A stretch of 64,000 bases of DNA from Dama dama (Eukaryota; Chordata; Mammalia; Artiodactyla; Cervidae), in assembly GCF_033118175.1 (NCBI RefSeq), contig NC_083685.1:123822501-123886500 (forward strand), read 5' to 3'. Under the pieces are notes generated by a model. That model made no database searches and was not told the origin of the DNA. It saw only the letters and a list, made by a program, of their open reading frames with translations. The translations under genes were made by a program, and so were the position numbers. Below, one piece after another: positions 1 through 12,813 of the stretch. Positions within the stretch are counted from its first letter, which is position 1, and the number at the start of each line of letters is the position of its first letter.

Positions 1-123
1 GACAGAAAGTAGAAAGGGGTGGGGATGGGAAGTCAGTGTCTAATGGGGACAGAGTCTCCATTTGGGAAGATGAGAATGTTCTGCAGATGAATGGTGGAGA
101 TGGTCACACAACCTGTGAATGTC

Positions 124-433
124 CGTGAAAGTCACTCAGTTGTGTCCGACTCTTTGTGACCCCATAAACTATACAGTCCATGGAATTCTCCAGGCCAGAA
201 TACTAGAGTGGGTTGCCTTTCCCTTCTCCAGGGGATGTTCCCAACCCAGGGATCAAAACCAGGTCTCCTGCACTGCAGGCGGATTCTTTACCAGCTGAGT
301 CACAAAGGGAAGCCCAAGAATACTGGAGTGGGTAGCCTATCCCTTCTCCAGTGGATCTTCCTGACCCAGGAATCGAAGTGGGGTCTCCCACATTGCAAGC
401 AGATTCTTTACCAACTGAGCTATCAGGGAAGTC
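124..433 (-). mobile_element. Bov-tA SINE with a duplicated tRNA head
   Basis: Reverse-oriented Bov-tA: the tail (GTCACTCAG...TGTCCGACTC) is at the left. The tRNA-derived head (GATTCTTTACC...GGGAAG) occurs twice, at about 290-314 and 398-433. Confidence 0.9.
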
Positions 434-3400
434 AGATTGTACACTTTGAAATAATAGTTAAAATGGTAAATCTTATGTATATTTTACCATGTGAAAAAGA
501 GAGTATAAATCTTTTTTTATACTCCACCTGAAAATTAGCAAATAAAGCCACACAAATAGTTCAGTTAAGACAAGCACATGCTTGTTAACATAGTTTTGGT
601 ATCACTAAATAAACGCACAAAGAACATTCTGGAGAAGCACATGAAGCAAACAGCGTCCTTTTAGTACACACTAAATCCTTCTAAAGAAAGTATAATTTAC
701 GAGAGCCTCTATTATACAACCTGTTAAAAGAATCTATCCTTTTGAAGATTTTCAAGTAAGAAAAAGTTATAACTGAAAGCAATTTTCTTTCTTCCTACTC
801 CATTTGGTACAAATCAAATTAAGGACATCTGAACCAGTGGTCCTCCAACCTACGCAGGCACCAGAACCAGGGCTTGTGAAACCCGACTGCTGGGCCTGCC
901 CCGGAAATTCTGACGCAGCCAAGAATGAGAATTTCGAACCGTCACAATTTGCATCCCAAACCAACTCTGTGTTAAATGAAATAAAGATAGGATGTGTTTG
1001 GGGACGAGCTTTCTAAATATTAATAGCATAAATACTGCAATACAACTGTCTCTTAAATTAATTTACTTCTTAAAATATATACCTTGCAGCTTTTAGTTCT
1101 GAACTTGGTTTTTAAGACATATATAGGAGCTAAGCTAGGAAAAGAAACACATTTTATGATTAGAATTACCTAATGTTACAGAGTAACTTATTCATTAAGA
1201 AAAAGGGTCATGTAATCATCAACTGCTCAGGTTTAAACCTGTAGAGATGGCAAAAAGAAAATTAGAATACCATTCTATCAGAGTCAAGAATTTTTTAATG
1301 AATTTTACGTTCTGTAGGAGAACCACAGAAAGGAAGTTTTTTGATCGTGAAGAGTCAGACATGACTTAGTGGCTGAACAAATTCATCACTATGGGAAAAA
1401 AGCCACTCAAACACTAAGTAATACATAAACCAGGACACGTTTTTCAGATAACTATAGTAATTATAAGCTTCAGTTCACTGAACATAAAGTCTCTTTTACT
1501 CAAAAACCAATTTGCATCAGATTCCTTCAAAACACAGTATAAGCAGTAAATTCAACCAAAAGAATATGTTCCAATGTGACCTTCTGTTAAAATTTTCACT
1601 GCCAGAGGCAGAAGTAATGGCAGAAGAGAGAGTGTGCATCTCAGGACTCGCTTATTCTTCAGACAAATCCATTTCTGAGGCTTCTCTGTAGGCTCGGGAG
1701 AAAAAGCACAATGTTCTGGTTCCCACCCTGAAGGTGCTTGTGTGAAAGGAGAGGTGACAAGCTGCAGGGACCAGCCAGGTGACAGGCGGACAACAGGGCA
1801 CAGGGCGGGAACTCCTCCGAGAACTGATATGACCGGTGAGGGAAGGATGGAGAAAGGCCCTCAAGCACGAAGCCAGCAACAGACACACACTTGGGGAACG
1901 GCCAGTGACCCCAGAGACGCGACCGGGGAGCACGTGGGGGCCTCACCTGTGGAGACAAGGCTAAGAGGCGGCTTAGAAGCCAGGACGGAGCTAAGGATCT
2001 GAATTCATCTTGAAGGTGGGGTGCAGCCACTTAAGAATTTTAAACTAGCAAGCAATGCAGTCAGACATCCAACTGGGAGACTCCGTGGCGGCAACCCTGG
2101 AAAAAAGCGAGTGGGGCAGACAGGGCTGGGATGCAGGGCCCAGAGGACGTGAACGAAGCAGTGACAGAGGCAGGGCCCACACCGTCAGAGGCGCCGATAC
2201 AGACCCAAGTCAACAGACATCCTCAACAGGCAAGGGTCCGGCCACCACGGGGGCTGGAGGGGTGGGCACTTTCAGGGGTGCCCGGGCTCTGGGTCTGAGG
2301 GTCGGCACATGCGGTGGTACTCCGCAGCAGCAGCAGTGCAGAGGAAAGGCAGAGCTTTTCAGAGGAATTTTCTTGTTTTTAACGTGTTTGCCTGTGTTCT
2401 GTTGGGTGTGCTCTTTGTGTGGGCATGAGGAAGGGTGGGTACTGTTCAGACCTACTAAGTCTGCCTTGGAATGGCCAGGTGGGGCTCTCCAAGCACGGAG
2501 CTGGCTAGACGCCTGGAAGCGCCTGTGTGTAGGCTGCAGGTGAGCCCAGAGAGCTTTGGTTTATAAACTGACAGTGGAAGCCACGGGTTTAGATGAGGCT
2601 GGCCAGGAAGGGATGTTGGGTGAGAGAATTGCATTTTCATAATACAGCATTAACCACAAGTTAAAACTGTGATGTTCAGAAAACACAAAACTAGCTGAAC
2701 AACTAGGAGGCCTTGAAATAGCGAAACAAGTTATCATTAGAGGGAGAGCCCATCTGTACCCAAGGCGGCAAGGAGGTGAGCGGAGTAAGAAAAAAAGCAA
2801 GGGTGACCAGAGGGAGGGCCAGAGACCCAGGAGGAAGAGAACCACCGCCAGTCATCGAGTCAAACACGCAAGACATTTAGGAACCAGATGCTTATCAAGC
2901 CCTCAGACTCGCACTATGCGTGAACAGTGCACTAGGAATATTCTAGTGCAAATTGTGTAGGAGTGAGCTATGAAATACACATGGCAGACTTCTGAATGGC
3001 AAAAGGATTCAGTACACATCATGATATATACAGCAATTATCTTACAGGGTGATAATTACATAAATCTACATACAAAGACTTTTCTTTCAAACAACAAAAC
3101 AAGGCCAGTACTCTCAAGATCAACTGTACCTTTCAAGGGAATTGTTAATGCAATACATGCCTTCTGTTGCAACATGTTAAATTATCCCACTAGAAGTATA
3201 TAAAACTGTTTTCACTCATACAGATTAAAAGTCAAGAAAGATCAATGATCACACCTGCCCATCAAAAATTCTCTCTTCAGCAAATCTCTCTGGGTGCTTC
3301 CCAAACCAGACTGACACCCCCATCCAGGGCTGTAAAGCAAAAACCACGGACAAAGGACAGGCCAGGGTGCCTGGGACCCCTCCTTGCACCTCGGTGGTCC

Positions 3401-3799
3401 CCAAGTGCTTACCACAGACGCTACATAGGGAGCCTCTTGGTCAGATCTGCCAATAAATTAACTCCCTTCAACTGCTCTCTGTAGACAGTAGGATCAACGA
3501 AGTGGGTTTGGGAAGACCCAGTTTAAGTTGAGAAAAAATGCTTTGCATCCTATTTGCGACTCAAAATTACAAAGGATAATCGCTGGCTTCAATATCTATC
3601 AGCAGTATCAGCAAATGTTTAGACAAAGCTGCCAAAAAGTAGCTGAACTGACTGACTTGAGGTCTGTGACTCCTCCCGTGCCAACTGGCTGTAATGAACA
3701 ATTAAATCAGCAAAATGTTAAGGTAATTGAAAAGGACAAATGACCCAGTTTCTGAAACAAAGCGATGACACAAAAGGAAACAAAGGGAGAGGAGGATGT
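434..3799. other. SEC14L1 intron, no recognisable gene or young repeat
   Basis: Mostly AT-rich single-copy sequence. A GC-richer stretch at about 1,700-2,560 has open frames on both strands, but their compositions are low-complexity and none resembles a known protein. A small hairpin (8-bp arms TGCACTAG/CTAGTGCA, 2,928-2,950) was seen. A minus-strand CAG/GTGAGG juxtaposition at 1,941-1,949 is described in the findings. Confidence 0.6.
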
Positions 3800-4350
3800 G
3801 AGGGAACAGAGGCAGCTGAAGACACACAATAACTGAACACTAAGGTTCATCTGAAGGAGGATCCAAACAAGGTTAAAAAAAAAAAAGACATTGTGTTAGC
3901 AGAGAAAGTCTAAACATGGATTTGGCACTGGGTGATGTCAAGGAATTATCAGTACTCTTCTCAGGTGTGATAATGACACGGTGGTTACCTTTTAAAAAGA
4001 AAAAGGTCCTGGGACTTCCCTGGTGGTCCAGTGTAGGGGACGTGGGTTCAATCCCTGAATGGGGAACCAAGATCCCACAGCGCACCACAACTAGAGAGAA
4101 GCCCAAGTGCCACAATGAGAGACTTGATGCAGCTAAATAGTTTTTTTTAGTCTTTACAGTGCGAGCTATGTTTCAGGATGAATTAACAAGATGCCTGAAA
4201 TCTGCTTTTTATATACACCAGCAGGAGGAAAGCGGAAAGAATAAATGAAACAAACTGGCAAAATGTTGATGCTTTCGGAGCTACGCCATGGGCAAGCAGG
4301 TATTTATCAAACCTTCCTTTCTACTTCTGCATACTTGAAGTTTCTATAAG
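3800..4350 (+). mobile_element. Old mammalian interspersed repeat, split by a CHR SINE
   Basis: The text around 3,920-4,010 (TGGATTTGGCACTGGGTGATG, then TCAGGTGTGATAATGACACG) and its continuation after 4,137 match the 3' part of a common eutherian repeat. I did not assign the family name. Confidence 0.4.
4009..4137 (+). mobile_element. CHR-type tRNA SINE
   Basis: Starts at GGGACTTCCCTGGTGGTCCAG, then a B-box-like GGTTCAATCCC, then GGAACCAAGATCCCACA. It has an internal deletion after GTCCAGTG. It is inserted in the older repeat at 3,800-4,350. Confidence 0.85.
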
Positions 4351-6960
4351 ACAAGGTTTACCCTTTTCTTTCTTTTTTTTTTCTTAACAAAAACAGGTAA
4401 ATCAAGAAGGCAAGGAGCTGAATCAGATCCTGCTTTATTTCTTCTTGAAATATCCCCTACTGAACCACAGCTGTCTTCACCCTAGCACATTAAAAGAAAA
4501 GTCAGGAGGCATAATGTGTTGGGAGAGTGGGTTTAGGAGAAGAGAAAAAGCCTGGTTCTATACAAAATATTGTGTGATGGAAGCATACTATGGTTGCTCA
4601 TTGTCAAAGCTAAGTAAATTTGACCACATTCCAGGTTTTAGTAAATGGAACAGAATTTACACTACGGCATTCAAAAACTTGATAAATGAAAGAGGACAAT
4701 CTCCCTCACTATTAATAAACTGACCGGGACCCTTAATGCATCAACAGAGAAACTGGCCTGTTTCTCCCCACTCCGAGACTGAACAGAACTTTTTAAGCTG
4801 GTGACCCCCAAATGCAGACTGCTTATTCCTTCGAGTAAAAGTAAATTCTATTGCATACTAGGCTGACTGAAGATATAACAATACCTCCATTAATGAAAAA
4901 GATGTATTTCAACAACACACCTAATTGTCAGAAACTTGGAAAGCATAAAAAGGCTCAGGGATAAAATCTAGGATGAGAGGCAGAGAATGTGCTTCGAAAA
5001 GAAAAACAAAAGACGGAATGAAAGTATTTCATAACTAAAGTAAAGGTACAAACCAAATATGCATGGGACTCAGATCAGTAGAAGAAAACAAAATCAGGAA
5101 AGAGAGGATGGGGGCTCCAGGTATCTTTGGGCAAGGAGGAGGGGTGGATGGGCACATGGGGCTTCAGGGGGCAGCCACCTGCCTCGGAGCAAGAGGACAA
5201 AGCCAGATGGGCTCCCGCAGGACAGAGGAACAGCCTGGAAACAGCTGCACGGGGGTGGGTCTACCTCTCAGATTTCTGCACACCTTGCCCTCAACCCCAG
5301 AAAGAGCGGACTGGACTGCATTTGGTGTACAGCCCTCCTTAAACAGCGCTGCAATACACAAGCACTCCTCAGGGTCCCCCACGTCTCCCCAACTGTCCTG
5401 ATGCATAAACTGAATGGATGAAGTAAAGTTTACATATAAATACAAAGGTCTATTTTAAAGAGACACACATTCATAGTTCACACGTCAACAAACGACTCTG
5501 CTGATTCATTTCACCTTGCATTTGGGCGTGGGACAGGGGCCGGCTTTCAGAAAGGGAAGGGGGAGGCCATGGATGTTTCCACGCCCTGCCTCTCCCACTG
5601 CCAGGTCTCCAGACCTCCCAACAGTCTACACAAGTGACCCGCCTAGTCACTAGTTACAGAGCGAGTCTGTGGCAGAGCCCAACCCTGCAGCCAGCATCAC
5701 AGCAAATCTTCTCCTTTCATCCCCTAGTCTAGGGGGCAAGACATGAAATAGCTGAGGAAAGAGGAAAGGAAAGGAACAAACCAGAAAACAAACCAAACCA
5801 AAGGGAAGCAAGAGAATGAGAGGAACAGAAGCAAATGCTGTTGTGGAAGCCACTCCATCAGCAAGTGCACGCTTAAAAAGAGGGCTTTTTGGTTACTCAA
5901 CCTGTAAAAGCATACTGCTTAAACTACTACAGAATTTGTCAAATGGGTTCTGCATAATTTATGACGGTGTTTAAAAAAAAAAAAAGCCAACTTCATCACA
6001 AAAGGGCTTTGCTCTTCCAGGAGGCATTGGTTAATTGAAGGCTCACAGCATGCTACTTCTCTTCCATGGGGAAAACATAGAGCCCTTGTCTGAAGACAGA
6101 TCACAGATCTGAGCTTCAACCATCAGACCTACCTCCCAAGTCCTCACACGGAAAGCTCAAGTGAACAAACGGACACCAGCCAATCAAACATATCTGAGTG
6201 CCCACGTGCGCCTGGTACCAACACCGGAGGGAACAAGGGAAAAACCAAAGTCTCTGCCCTTGAGGAACATACACAGTAGTTAGAGAGCAATACTCGGGCA
6301 CCTTGGAGAACAAAAGAAACTACCTACCTACCCCTGACTGCACCGTGAAGGAGGAGTGAGAAGAGGGAGAGAAACACGAAGGGCTTCTCAGCTGCCATCA
6401 GGGAAGGGGTGGGCCAGTTAAGGTCAAGACTAGACGGGGTGAACATCTAAGGCAAGGAAGGGAGTGTTGAAAGGAAGCGGGTGGGGGGCCGGAAAAGACA
6501 TAGTGGCAAACAGGGACAGCACAGAATAGATGGAAACATTCAGGCTGGGAAGTCACGCTGGCATAATTATGAAATAAGCTTCAACAGGGAAAGTAGGATA
6601 TGAAGGGCCTCGGAGAAAATGCAAAGCAGTTTAGAACAGATGTGACTGATAAGAGCGATCAATTCACCAGAGGGCTGACAGGTGGAAACCGTGTCTGGCA
6701 AGAGGACGCAGGACGGCCCAAAGAGATGAATGCGTGAGTGAAAAAAGGACAACTCTGGCACTCCCTCCGAAGGCTGGACCGAAGGCGGTGCTCAGGAGAG
6801 GAAGGCACAGAGCTGTGACTTGAGGGCACCATCTAGAAGATGCGTCGGCGAGGGATCCAGATGGCCAATGGGGTCTGCGAGCGCAAGACAGGATGGACAG
6901 AACAGGGAACTCGGGGAGTGGACGTGAGCAGATCTGTCAGGTGACAGGAAGCCCATGGAG
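4350..6960. other. SEC14L1 intron, unique sequence and old degraded repeats
   Basis: No exon of SEC14L1 or any other gene was recognised. About 6,150-6,340 resembles an old mammalian repeat that recurs near 55.3 kb (wording of the type 'ccttgaggaac ... cagtagtt'). It is too degraded to name. Confidence 0.5.
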
Positions 6961-6970
6961 AAACAGGGCT

Positions 6971-7150
6971 TGGGACTTCCCTGGTGGTCCAGTAGCTGAG
7001 ATTCCGCGCTCCCAACAGAGGAGGCCTGGGGTTTGATCCCTGGTCAAGGAATGGGATTCCACATGCTGCAACTAAGAGTTCACAATGCCACAACTAAAGA
7101 TCCTGCATGCTGCAAGGAAGACCCAGGGCAGCCAAAGAAAGAAAGAAATA
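6971..7150 (+). mobile_element. CHR-type tRNA SINE with target-site duplication
   Basis: The CHR head TGGGACTTCCCTGGTGGTCC runs to an A-rich tail (AAAGAAAGAAAGAAAT). The flanks AAACAGGGCT (6,961-6,970) and AAACGGGGCT (7,151-7,160) are a 10-bp duplication with one mismatch. Confidence 0.9.
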
Positions 7151-7160
7151 AAACGGGGCT

Positions 7161-10051
7161 GCACAAGATTAGCAGCAGGGCCTCCACCACCACGTGCTCC
7201 AGCAGTCCAGGGGCAGCTGTCCCGGGCGAGAAAAGCATCAGAGACCGGGTCCGTGCCTCCCTGCCGCCGTGACCAGAGGCATGGCTCCTGGTTCCTCCTC
7301 TCCCTCAGTCTCGCCTGCACCCTGACCCCCCCTTTACACCCCACACTGAACGCTGCTCCAAGGACGCACTCTCCTCTGTATCACTTGTGAAACACCATGA
7401 ATGCCAGGAGGAAGGAAGCTGGACCTGAAAATGTTTACGCTCTGAAATCAGTGTTTTATCTCAGAACTTTCCAAATGAAACACTCAAATCCAGGCATCTC
7501 AGAACCACACCTGCCACCCAAGTCCATTCTCGGCGGTCACCTCACTAGGCCGGGGAGACCACAAGCGACTGGAATGCCCTTCACGGATTAAGGTTGGGCA
7601 GAGCAGCACCGAGACACATTTCTGGTTGAGCCTGGAAAGGTCACTCTTCAAGGACAAGAACCCTCCACAAACATTCCAGGATACACATTCTAATAAAAAG
7701 AACACCAAACTCTACCCCAACTACCTGCGCAAGCTCTCTCCTCCCAGAGCCTCAGACTCCTCGCCCTCAAAGGGGGCTCAGCCGGGGGGCTTCTCAACTC
7801 ACCAAAGCGTCAACCATTGTTTCTGGGCTCACATCTGACAATAGAACGCCCCTCGGATGCCACAAATGCCTGCTGAAACACCTTCACTTCAGTTTTGCTT
7901 GTTTACCATTAACACTCAAGACGATTTTTTAATTCTACCAAGTATACTGACCCCCAAACAAATGGTAGATTGTCATTAAATCAATCAAAATAATTAACTT
8001 ACTTGATACCTACCGTGTACCTACTACTGACATAGGCACTTCCCACCTCATATTCTGGCAATTCTAAATTACAGCAAAACTCTTGGTTAAGAGAAATAGA
8101 GGCTTTAAGTGGATGGCACGGCATTTCCTTCCATGGTCGTCACAGGACCCTGTAAATCAGGACTTGGATCCACCTGTGAATACCACAAACTGACCACCTG
8201 ACGAACACTCCTATCACTGTTCACTTCTGTGACTACTGAAGCACAGTCACTTTTGGAGGGTCTCAAAAATATTTCTGTTCAAATTATAGTTCTGTTCTTG
8301 CATTAACTGAATGCCTCTGCTCACTCTGAATAAACTGAAAAGAATATTTTAGAGTAACTCTTTTGTACTTCTGTTTTTCCTCAATAAGAGAAAAATAAAG
8401 CAAGGAAAATACTGAGGATTTTATGTCGTACAATTACAGTGAGAAAAGCGCAAGGGACACCACAAAAATCACTAGACTTTACATTCTAGTTTCTACCTAA
8501 CTCTGGAAGGAAAAGGGTAATATATTTCATTTTCAGGTTAAAAAATAATTTCTTCCAAGTCAAAAATTTTACTACTGCTTAAAACAGAAGCGAGTGAAAA
8601 ACCAGTTAATTTTAAAAGATTGAGGGGTGGCTGAGAATTTCAATTTCAAATTCTTCTGTAAATCCCTGCATAAATGTGACAAGGCAAACTATAGCATTTT
8701 GAAAACCGTAAAGGAAGGAAAATAAGGAAGCTGAACAGTAGGCAAGCAAAATACCTCTTTATTATCAAGTGTTTGCCTAAGAGACTAGCTTTTGCCTCAA
8801 ATGATCAGGGTTGCAGCAACATTTAAAAATCGTCCTTAACATAATAGAAAACATAAGGCACCAGTCCCACGCCTGTCCCCTCCACCCTGGAGCATCTCCC
8901 AGGCTCACTATCCTCCACTGCCCCACACTAATCTCCTAGCACCACCAGCCCCTGCCACCCAGGAAGGGACAGGGAACCAAGCCCCACAAGGAATCCACAG
9001 GCCAGCCAGCATCCTGGGACCGGAGTGGGCGGCGGGGAGGATCAGATCAAGTATCTCTAGAATCTGAACTAGAAAATGCGAAAAGAACTGTTCACTTAGA
9101 AACTGAAAGAAGGCAACAAGAAATGCCACAAAGTCAAACAGGGGCCAGAGTTCTGACCAGCTGAAAAAGCATGTGAGCTGAAACCACAGGAGAGGGGAAG
9201 GTAGGAGAGCGTGAAGCAGCCAGCGGTGAAGGCAGAGTCCCGGGGTGAAGGGTGAAGTTCCGGGGACAACTGCTTCTGGGAACAACCCCCTCTCCCCAAG
9301 CCAGGTTCCTGGAGCTCAGCCCGTGCAAGCTCACATTCCTGGATTTCTGCACGATCCCATCACACACAGCGTGTGTTCCAACAACAATATCCCCTCCTCT
9401 CAGGCCAGAGTGGATCTCTGCTTTTTATGACCAAACGACCGACCCAGCAAACAGGAAGCAAACCTTCCCAGTAAGCCATTAACATAAAACAGTGAACAGT
9501 CCTAGAACTGAAGGAAAATACAGAAGTAAAAATTACCCCCCAACACACACACACACAAATCTCACACCTGACAGAGAAGGGGCACCAGGGAACCTTCTGC
9601 GGTAAAGGAGGGAATGGTTCTGCATCTTGACAGAGATCCATGTCACTCTCTGTCAACACTGATCAAACTGTAAACCTAACGTGATCATTTCACTGTCTGT
9701 AAATTACACCTCAATTTAAGAAACAGACGCCCTAAATCTAAATTGTTCCCTTGAGAGGACCTGAGTTTTGTTTTCCAAAACTAAATTGATCTGGATAAAT
9801 CTCACAAACGATGTTGAGCAGCCAGCCAGATGCAAAAACACTTGAGTTTTTGTACACAGAACAGACACAGAAAATCATCTCCGGTCAGAGTCAAAACAGG
9901 GGCTGACTACACGGGACCGGGAGGAGCTGAGGGTCTCTCATTGGGCTGAAAGGTTCCAGTTCAGACTGGCACTTTCATCAGGGTGTATTTCATGACCAAG
10001 GCATCCTTCAGTCATATATCACACCTTAACAGTAACACAAAAGAGACAGGG
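7161..10051. other. SEC14L1 intron, unique sequence including the source of the 10.1-kb retroposed copy
   Basis: No coding exon seen. The segment 9,078-9,186 is about 87% identical to 10,101-10,210. A short CA run lies at 9,542-9,556. The stretch 9,640-9,735 looks like the end of an old interspersed repeat. Confidence 0.55.
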
Positions 10052-10221
10052 AAGGGAAAGGATTTGTTGCTGTTCAGCTGCTAAGTCATGTCCGACTCTT
10101 AGCAAAAAGAATTGCTCACTTAGAAACTGAAAGAACGCAGTAAGAAATGCCATAAAGTCAAACTGGATCCAGAGTTCTGACCAGCTGAAAAAGTACATGA
10201 GCTGAAGCCAAGGGAAAGAAT
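10052..10221 (-). mobile_element. Chimeric retroposon: copy of SEC14L1 intron sequence joined to a Bov SINE 3' end
   Basis: The flanks AAGGGAAAGGAT (10,052-10,063) and AAGGGAAAGAAT (10,210-10,221) form a 12-bp target-site duplication with one mismatch. Between them, 10,064-10,100 is the reversed 3' end of a Bov SINE, and 10,101-10,209 is an approximately 87% copy of 9,078-9,186 from the same intron. On the minus strand (SEC14L1 sense) the order is intron copy, then SINE tail. This is what template switching during LINE-driven reverse transcription of the pre-mRNA would give. Confidence 0.65.
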
Positions 10222-10825
10222 ACCTTACAGTAATCTAAAAGAGATTGGAAAAAGTTTGTCTGGGGTTTTCTTTTTTTTTTTTGGCCTCTAATGAAATGAT
10301 TATTTCGAGCCAATCTCTTTAGGTTAACAACAAAGAAAATTAAGACTTTTAATTACCCCATTTGTAGAAATCTAATATGACTCAAGAATTTAATATTAGC
10401 GGAGGAAGCTCATTTCAGCACAGTCCTTAGAATCCTGTAAATTAAGCTCCATCCTTCAGTGCTCAGCTTCATATAGTGAATTCACCCTCAATCTAAATGA
10501 GCAGCAGAAGAAAAATACCACTCTTCACATCCCTTTTCTACTTAAACAAAAAAAGAGCAAAATCCAGAGGAAGAATTATTTAGTCACAATCCCACTTCTG
10601 TATTTTCAAAAGGAGAATTGACTGAAATTCACACATAACCCTGAGATAAATTTAAAAAAAAAATGCAGATTTTGATTTTCAGAGACTTATAGTTTAAAAA
10701 CAATTTCACAGACTTGTGAAAGTTCATAAGCATAAAAACAGAATATGTAAAAGCGGAGCAACAGATAGTCAAATTTGGACACCGAAGAAGATAAGAAGCC
10801 ATAGAGTAAACTGAAAAGTACTTAC

Positions 10826-10918
10826 AGCCATAATTAGTTCAAAGGGGTGTTTATACACCCTCACTGGTGACTGGTATTTTTGCACCATGATTGCAATAAA
10901 ACAGCAATCCTTTCACAC
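10826..10918 (-). CDS. SEC14L1: SEC14L1 first coding exon (5' UTR end plus codons 1-21)
   Basis: On the minus strand a pyrimidine-rich acceptor ending TTTTGCAG (plus 10,919-10,926) precedes the exon and a GTAAGT-type donor (plus 10,820-10,825) follows it. The ATG is at 10,888-10,886 in a good context (ATCATGG). Reading gives MVQKYQSPVRVYKHPFELI, then M-A, ending exactly on a codon boundary (phase 0). This matches the N-terminus of vertebrate SEC14L1, where the PRELI/MSF1 domain starts within the first few residues. About 30 bases of 5' UTR precede the ATG in this exon. The exon is too short to show up as a long open frame. The paralogue SEC14L5 has a related N-terminus, but the promoter and the remembered synteny favour SEC14L1. 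No disabling change is seen. Confidence 0.9.
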
Positions 10919-10921
10919 CTG

Positions 10922-12620
10922 CAAAACACAAACATTTGTGATAAATAACCATGATATGGAAAAAATTTGCATTTACACAACATACTACAGTCTAAAGAAC
11001 CTCAATAGGTCACAATTCTATGCACACAAAAGTCAAAAGATGATGCTTAATTATACAAGGGCAAGGGAAGACAGGAAGGCAGGAAGAAAAGGTGAAGAAA
11101 GTCCAAGTGGAGACAGGGAAGGAGCGCTGGTCTGAGGGCTGGAGGATCAATTACCTTACCAGCCTCACCGCTTCTCCCGGGGCTGCCCTGGGTCCTTCCT
11201 TTCCAGCAAGTGAAATGCCATGATTCAATTATTCTAATAACCTATACAATTAGTTCTTGAATCATTTTCTCTTCAACTTCCAGGAGAAGCCAAAAAAAAA
11301 TGGTAGCACTTCAAGATATTAAGCCCAGGACACACAAAAATACAAGTGGAAAAAAAAACTACTACTGTTTCTTAAATTATGGGATACTCCTCAAAAGCTA
11401 TTTTCAAAGGAAACTTGTCAATCTCCATTTTCTAACTGCACAGGCTACAACAACTTCAGGGACCAGTCTTCAAATGGCAGACACTCTAAGCCCTCTGGCT
11501 AGAGGCTCCATTGACTTTTTCAGCCTCAAAGAGCTGTAATACCAGGACGCAATCAACTAAGTGTTCAAGCCCACTTCATCCGTCAAGAATCCTTCTGCCA
11601 GGGGCACATTCAGAGGCTGGCCCCAGCCTAAACTGGATTTTTCTGAAAAACACACTTTTATTTGGAGCCCTGTATACGGACTTCACTTCCCTATTTAAAA
11701 GGGAGGAAGAAAAATAAATCCAAAGAGCCTACCTGTCCTGCTGAGGATAATCATTAAGAAAGTTATTTTATGCTGAGTACAATGAGAGAATATTCAAAAG
11801 TACAAAACGGAATATCCTCAAGGAGCCCAAAGTCTAGCTGTAACAAAAGAAAAAATTACAAAGGTGTATTTTATTTCATAAGATTCCTACCCATATTAAT
11901 TACATTTAAACAGATCTGGAACTTCCTCTGGTATGTTTCGCATACCTCTAAGAAAGACCAGGTTCTGGCAGCAAACAGCTATATCTGGCAGTGTGAAAAA
12001 CTGCTAGAGTAACTCGGGGCGACCTCAAGCAAGTCATTTGACTTTGCCGGGACTCAGATCCAACACTGTAAGACTTCCAGCTCTAAAATCAGGAGACTCA
12101 GAGTCAAAACTCCTGAATCCACCACAGTCAACTGGAATGCCGTCATTAATCTTGATTCTGGGACTGGTAGGTCCTGGTGCGCTGGGATCGAGTTCTGTTT
12201 AGTTTTGCCAACCTGATAATGCTGGTGCACAGCAGGAATTCGATAACCTTTTAAATTTTTAACTAGAAAAATTTAATTTTAGGCTATCTCCCACAGAAGG
12301 AGAGGATACTTACTGGGTATGTAAGGGGATTGTAGGGATGGGGAGACAACGTTTAAAAAAATAAAAAAGAGGACTGCGCGGTTAAGACTCCGTAACACCT
12401 ATTCGGGATTCCACTGCCTGGCAGAACCCGAAGCGACTACGCTCAAGAATCTGGTAATTCCCGAGCTTCTGAACTCCTGCCAATTCCCAGCTTCGGATGC
12501 TCTGGTCCAAACGAACGTCCTACGTGGGAATCCGGAGTTACTACGGCCAAGCGGCACCGTGGACCAAGGCAGCCCTCTATTGCATGACAATCGGTGCTTT
12601 AAAATTAGCCAATGGCCGGA
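10922..12620. other. SEC14L1 intron 1, unique sequence
   Basis: Between the first coding exon and the CpG island there is AT-rich DNA with no SINE and no recognised exon. Alternative 5' UTR exons cannot be excluded by eye. Confidence 0.55.
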
Positions 12621-12813
12621 CTCAACGAGTACACCCCAAGCAGGCTGGAGGGGCGGCCCTGCCCTCGGCTCCATCTGGCGGGGGGGGGTCCCGGCGCGGC
12701 GGTTTCTCGGGCCCCTAGTCCCGGGGAGAGCCAGGGAGATGCACCAGGGGGGCCGGCTGGGAACCCAAACTCCCTTTCCCCCAGGAAAGGGGGGTCTCCG
12801 GGGTGGGAAGATC

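Noticed and set aside
2928..2950. TGCACTAG/CTAGTGCA hairpin
   Set aside because: Eight-bp arms with a 7-base loop are expected by chance in AT-rich intron sequence of this length.
1..10800. Further SEC14L1 coding exons (rest of the PRELI/MSF1 domain)
   Set aside because: I looked on the minus strand for the expected continuation and did not find it; the next exon should lie outside the window.
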